The translations under genes were made by a program, and so were the position numbers. Shown piece after piece: positions 61,325 through 64,000 of a stretch of DNA of 64,000 nucleotides; the stretch's first letter is position 1, and each line of letters begins with the position of its first letter. The stretch is taken from contig JADZAP010000040.1 in NCBI GenBank assembly GCA_020852705.1, positions 162,282 through 226,281 on the forward strand. The letters run 5' to 3'. The DNA comes from Ignavibacteria bacterium. GTDB lineage: Bacteria; Bacteroidota; Ignavibacteria; Tepidaquicellales; OLB5. A model generated the notes under the pieces. That model saw only the letters and a program-made list of their open reading frames with translations, had not been told where the DNA came from and made no database searches.

Positions 61325-62083
61325 TTATGGTGTGTATTCGTATGTATATGTTGTTACGTAATGATCTTTACCTACATAACAATCTATTATTAACTGACAC
61401 AGATTATTCTTATCAAAATATGTTTTTGGTGCATAAAAAAATCCTTTTTTCACTTCGTTGGCATACTGTTTATTGCTTTTAGTAAGCTTAAGTACCTCAA
61501 TTGAATTTGCTTCGGGATTTTTATAGTCACTTCCGGCTTTTCCAAAAAACATTTTTATACCTGTTGAAATATTTGCAGTTGTGCTGTAATCAATATTGGT
61601 GTATATGGCTTCAAGGTTCAGATATTCTCCCGGCTTCATATATTCAGGCGGGTCTTGCCATTTAAACCCGGATTCAATTGTATGAACTATTTCCAGCATA
61701 TCCTTCCATGAACAGTTTGCAGTAACATCGTTATTTCTTATATCCCATTTTGTGATATTTATTCCGTTATATTGCTTTGCCTCAACACTTTTTAAAGTCC
61801 AGCCTCCCGAAGTCAGATCCTCAGCAATAAATTTTGATGTTTCTGTTTCTTGAACATCCTTATTTTTTACTTCACCTTTGGTATTTGAACTAGCATCATT
61901 TGTCGTCTGATTATTGCTTCCCGGATCTTCCAGAATTATTACATTTGTACTGTTCTCATTTTCAGTTGTTATATCAGTGTTATTTACCGATACATTCTGT
62001 GCTGTTATGCTAAAATTCCATGTATATAAAAGAACGGTTATTAAGGTATATTTTAAAAATTTGTATTTATATTGATTATTCAT
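61325..62083 (-). CDS. Secreted protein of unknown function
   Basis: 252 residues from the ATG at 62083, not recognised. A signal peptide with a long basic n-region and hydrophobic core FLKYTLITVLLYTWNFSITAQ is followed by an asparagine/threonine/serine-rich low-complexity stretch (about 30-75) and then a more compact domain with TSGGWTLKSVEAKQYNGINITKWDIRNN, a region around NCSWKDMLEIVHTI and a beta-rich C-terminus ending HYVTTYTYEYTP. It has its own terminator. Confidence 0.6.
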   Translation of the reverse strand: MNNQYKYKFLKYTLITVLLYTWNFSITAQNVSVNNTDITTENENSTNVIILEDPGSNNQTTNDASSNTKGEVKNKDVQETETSKFIAEDLTSGGWTLKSVEAKQYNGINITKWDIRNNDVTANCSWKDMLEIVHTIESGFKWQDPPEYMKPGEYLNLEAIYTNIDYSTTANISTGIKMFFGKAGSDYKNPEANSIEVLKLTKSNKQYANEVKKGFFYAPKTYFDKNNLCQLIIDCYVGKDHYVTTYTYEYTP

Positions 62084-62255
62084 CAATCTGTTTCTAACAT
62101 TCTTATGGTATTAACTATAACCGGAATTTATAGTCATTATAGTTAGTTTTTCCTACTGCGAATATGGTATATGATATATGGTTATTCAATACTCTATATT
62201 GGGGATATTAGAATTTATAATATTATTTATGATTTATTGCAATTATTTGCTATAT

Positions 62256-63698
62256 TTGAAAGATTTTAGAATAAATAGGTCAATTAATCTGAAAAAGTTT
62301 ATATTAAAACTTACACTTATTTTCACCGTGATAACGGTAATACACGGATGTGCCAATCAGTTACCGCCCGGCGGCGGTGAAGAAGATAAAACTCCGCCTA
62401 AGGTAAAGATTATTTCCCCCAAGCCAAACGAAACTAACTATTCCGGTAATTCAATTTCATTTGAATTTAATGAATACATTGACAGACGGAGTTTTCAGGA
62501 TGCATTTCATACATCACCGCAGGTAAAAGGTGAACTTGAATTCAACTGGGGTGCTAAGGATGTTGAAGTAATTTTTCCAAAGGAATTTGATAAAATAGAT
62601 CCCAATAAAACATTTGTTGTTACTGTTAATACTTCATTTAAAGATATTAGGGGTAATTCTGTAAATGAACCTGTTAGCTTTGCATTTTCAACCGGCAGCA
62701 GAATTGATATGAGCTCTGTTACAGGCAGGGTTTATAATGCAGAAAATAAAACAGTTTCAATACTTGCATATAATATGAAAAGTAATTACAATCCTACTGA
62801 AAACCTGCCTGATTATGCAGTTGAAACAGGACCTGAAGGAAATTACAGTTTAACAAACCTTGCTGCAGGAAGCTACAGAATAATTGCAATTATTGATGAT
62901 GACCGCAACCTTTTATATACCGGTGACCGCGAAAGTTATGGTGTACTGCCGGCTGATATTGATATTGCCGACTCCATTAACATTCCCAATATTAATTTTA
63001 ATTTAAAAATATTGGAAACTGCTCCTGCAGTTCAGCCCGAGCTTGATATAACTAAATATTTCAAAGATTCACTTGGCATTATTTCAACATCTATTAAGCC
63101 GGGCACACAATCAGTGCTTCCGGAGCAGAGTATTTTTATTTCATTCAACCGCAACAAGCCAACAAGAGATGAAATTATTAACGGATTGGAAATTACTGAT
63201 GAAGATAACTCACCCGAAAGGATGGTTTTCAACTGGAAAAATGATTCATTGGTAGAAATATTTGCCCAAAACCGCTTTAAGTCAAATAAAAAATATATGT
63301 TATCTCTTACCGCAAAGGATGATTCAGCAAGGATTTACAGGTATTCCATGCAGTTCAGAACTGTTTCAGTGAATTCATTTGGAGAACTTAAAGGAAATAT
63401 CAACTATAATTCTATTTCGCCCGAAGATTACTTAACACGCATTGAGCTAAGAGCCGAGAAGATTATTCCGGTATTAAAATATAACTTTGAAGTACGCGAT
63501 ACGGTATTTATTTTCAAGAACATTTTTGATGCATCATACAAGCTCTTTGCATATATTGATAAAAATAATAACGGAGTATTTGATTACGGCAGTCCGTACC
63601 CTTATGAGCCGGCAGAGCCATTTGTATTTTATCCATCGCTTATTGGTATAAAAGGCGGCTGGACAGTTGAAAATGTGAATATAAATTTTGCGAAGTAA
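62256..63698 (+). CDS. Lipoprotein with Big_5 Ig-like domain
   Basis: Exported lipoprotein of about 480 residues. The hydrophobic segment KKFILKLTLIFTVITV ends in IHGC, a lipobox, followed by the tether ANQLPPGGGEEDKTPP. The first mature domain (PPKVKIISPKPNETNYSGNSISFEFNEYIDRR to VSFAFSTGS) is a Big_5 Ig-like domain, then a carboxypeptidase-regulatory-like or SdrD-B-like domain with GPEGNYSLTNLAAGSYRIIAIIDDDRN, and a second Ig-like pair. The start is uncertain: the frame opens at an ATG at 62178, but the TTG at 62256 gives a more normal signal sequence. Confidence 0.75.
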   Translation: MKDFRINRSINLKKFILKLTLIFTVITVIHGCANQLPPGGGEEDKTPPKVKIISPKPNETNYSGNSISFEFNEYIDRRSFQDAFHTSPQVKGELEFNWGAKDVEVIFPKEFDKIDPNKTFVVTVNTSFKDIRGNSVNEPVSFAFSTGSRIDMSSVTGRVYNAENKTVSILAYNMKSNYNPTENLPDYAVETGPEGNYSLTNLAAGSYRIIAIIDDDRNLLYTGDRESYGVLPADIDIADSINIPNINFNLKILETAPAVQPELDITKYFKDSLGIISTSIKPGTQSVLPEQSIFISFNRNKPTRDEIINGLEITDEDNSPERMVFNWKNDSLVEIFAQNRFKSNKKYMLSLTAKDDSARIYRYSMQFRTVSVNSFGELKGNINYNSISPEDYLTRIELRAEKIIPVLKYNFEVRDTVFIFKNIFDASYKLFAYIDKNNNGVFDYGSPYPYEPAEPFVFYPSLIGIKGGWTVENVNINFAK

Positions 63699-63765
63699 GA
63701 TTTATAAAATTAGTTGTTATTGTATTTAATTTGGATTATTTTTAAATAATCAAATTTCATCCAAT

Positions 63766-64000
63766 TTGAAAAAGCTGCTTAAAATATCACTTACAATATT
63801 TTTTACTGCAATTATTGTACTTGGCTTTGCGGTGCCTGCCAATATGCCGCCAAACGGCACATGGTACCAGCAATTCTTTCCGCCGCTTGGAGGCAGGGTA
63901 ATCAGCGATATTACCTTCGTTGACAGCTTAACAGGTTACGCCGTAACAAAATTCACTTCATCAAATGATACAAACTTTATCCTTAAATCCAGTAATTCGG
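63766..64000 (+). CDS. Secreted protein, 5' part only (cut at window edge)
   Basis: Partial gene of 78 codons from a TTG at 63766, running off the end. The signal peptide KKLLKISLTIFFTAIIVLGFAVPA is followed by MPPNGTWYQQFFPPLGGRVISDITFVDSLTGYAVTKF. The V-SDITFVDSLTGYAV pattern is typical of Ycf48-like/photosystem-stability-type beta-propeller blades in Ignavibacteria secreted proteins. The C-terminus, possibly with a T9SS domain, is missing. Confidence 0.6.
   Translation, partial: MKKLLKISLTIFFTAIIVLGFAVPANMPPNGTWYQQFFPPLGGRVISDITFVDSLTGYAVTKFTSSNDTNFILKSSNS

Noticed and set aside
1..64000. CRISPR array, integrase, transposase or prophage
   Set aside because: No regularly spaced direct repeats and no recognisable recombinase or phage structural gene were found in the translated frames.

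Overview
The window looks like chromosomal core DNA from a bacterium of the Bacteroidota/Chlorobiota/Ignavibacteriota group, most likely Ignavibacteria-like. It is AT-rich. Two secreted proteins end in a type IX secretion sorting domain with the N-x-P-N-P-F-N-P signature typical of Ignavibacteria. Several promoters carry the TAnnTTTG -10 element of this group. Shine-Dalgarno sites are sparse and TTG start codons are common. This placement is inference; the sequence contains no 16S rRNA.

Layout. (1) 1-7.0 kb: gltX on the minus strand, a MerR-type regulator, tRNA-Pro and tRNA-Leu, clpX, an acyl-CoA carboxylase carboxyltransferase subunit, and a P-loop kinase beside a secreted GH26 glycoside hydrolase. 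(2) 8.1-12.8 kb: a minus-strand block with a ring-cleavage-type VOC protein, DoxX, a PIG-L deacetylase, a nitroreductase, a pirin, YceI and a MarR regulator. Two near-identical palindromic operators precede marR and yceI, so this looks like a quinone/electrophile stress regulon resembling the Bacillus MhqR and CatR regulons. (3) 12.9-23.2 kb: a secreted T9SS protein, envelope proteins (two barrels and a lipoprotein), a Cdd1-type helix-hairpin-helix protein, a CtpE-like P-type ATPase, a dicarboxylate/amino-acid symporter and a large outer-membrane protein. (4) 23.6-30.3 kb: the three-gene proton-translocating transhydrogenase (pntAA-pntAB-pntB), a kelch/T9SS protein, a DUF192 protein and a PhoU-like/PiT phosphate uptake pair. 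(5) 30.4-33.5 kb: an unusual tandem AAA+ protein with a duplicated N-terminal beta-rich domain, followed by a small membrane protein. (6) 33.5-40 kb, minus strand: DUF4476, DUF1543, tRNA-Glu, a HIT protein, an EF-G-2-type GTPase, DUF948 and YtxH envelope proteins, and prs. (7) 40.3-59.7 kb, plus strand: a LysE exporter, then a complete division and cell-wall (dcw) cluster in the order mraZ-rsmH-ftsL-ftsI-murE-murF-mraY-[outer-membrane protein]-murD-ftsW-murG-[two-TM PH-like protein]-murC-murB-ftsQ-ftsA-ftsZ. It is headed by a promoter with MraZ boxes and closed by a strong terminator. (8) 59.7-64 kb: a possible structured RNA between ftsZ and its terminator, a WD40 protein, a secreted protein of unknown function, a Big_5 lipoprotein and the start of another secreted protein.

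Most genes are housekeeping. The most interesting signals are the MarR operator pair and its detoxification regulon, the 2+2 domain AAA+ protein, two extra envelope genes inside the dcw cluster, the folded intergenic region after ftsZ, and structured intergenic elements near 4.3 kb and 6.3 kb. No CRISPR array, prophage, intact insertion sequence or replication origin was seen.
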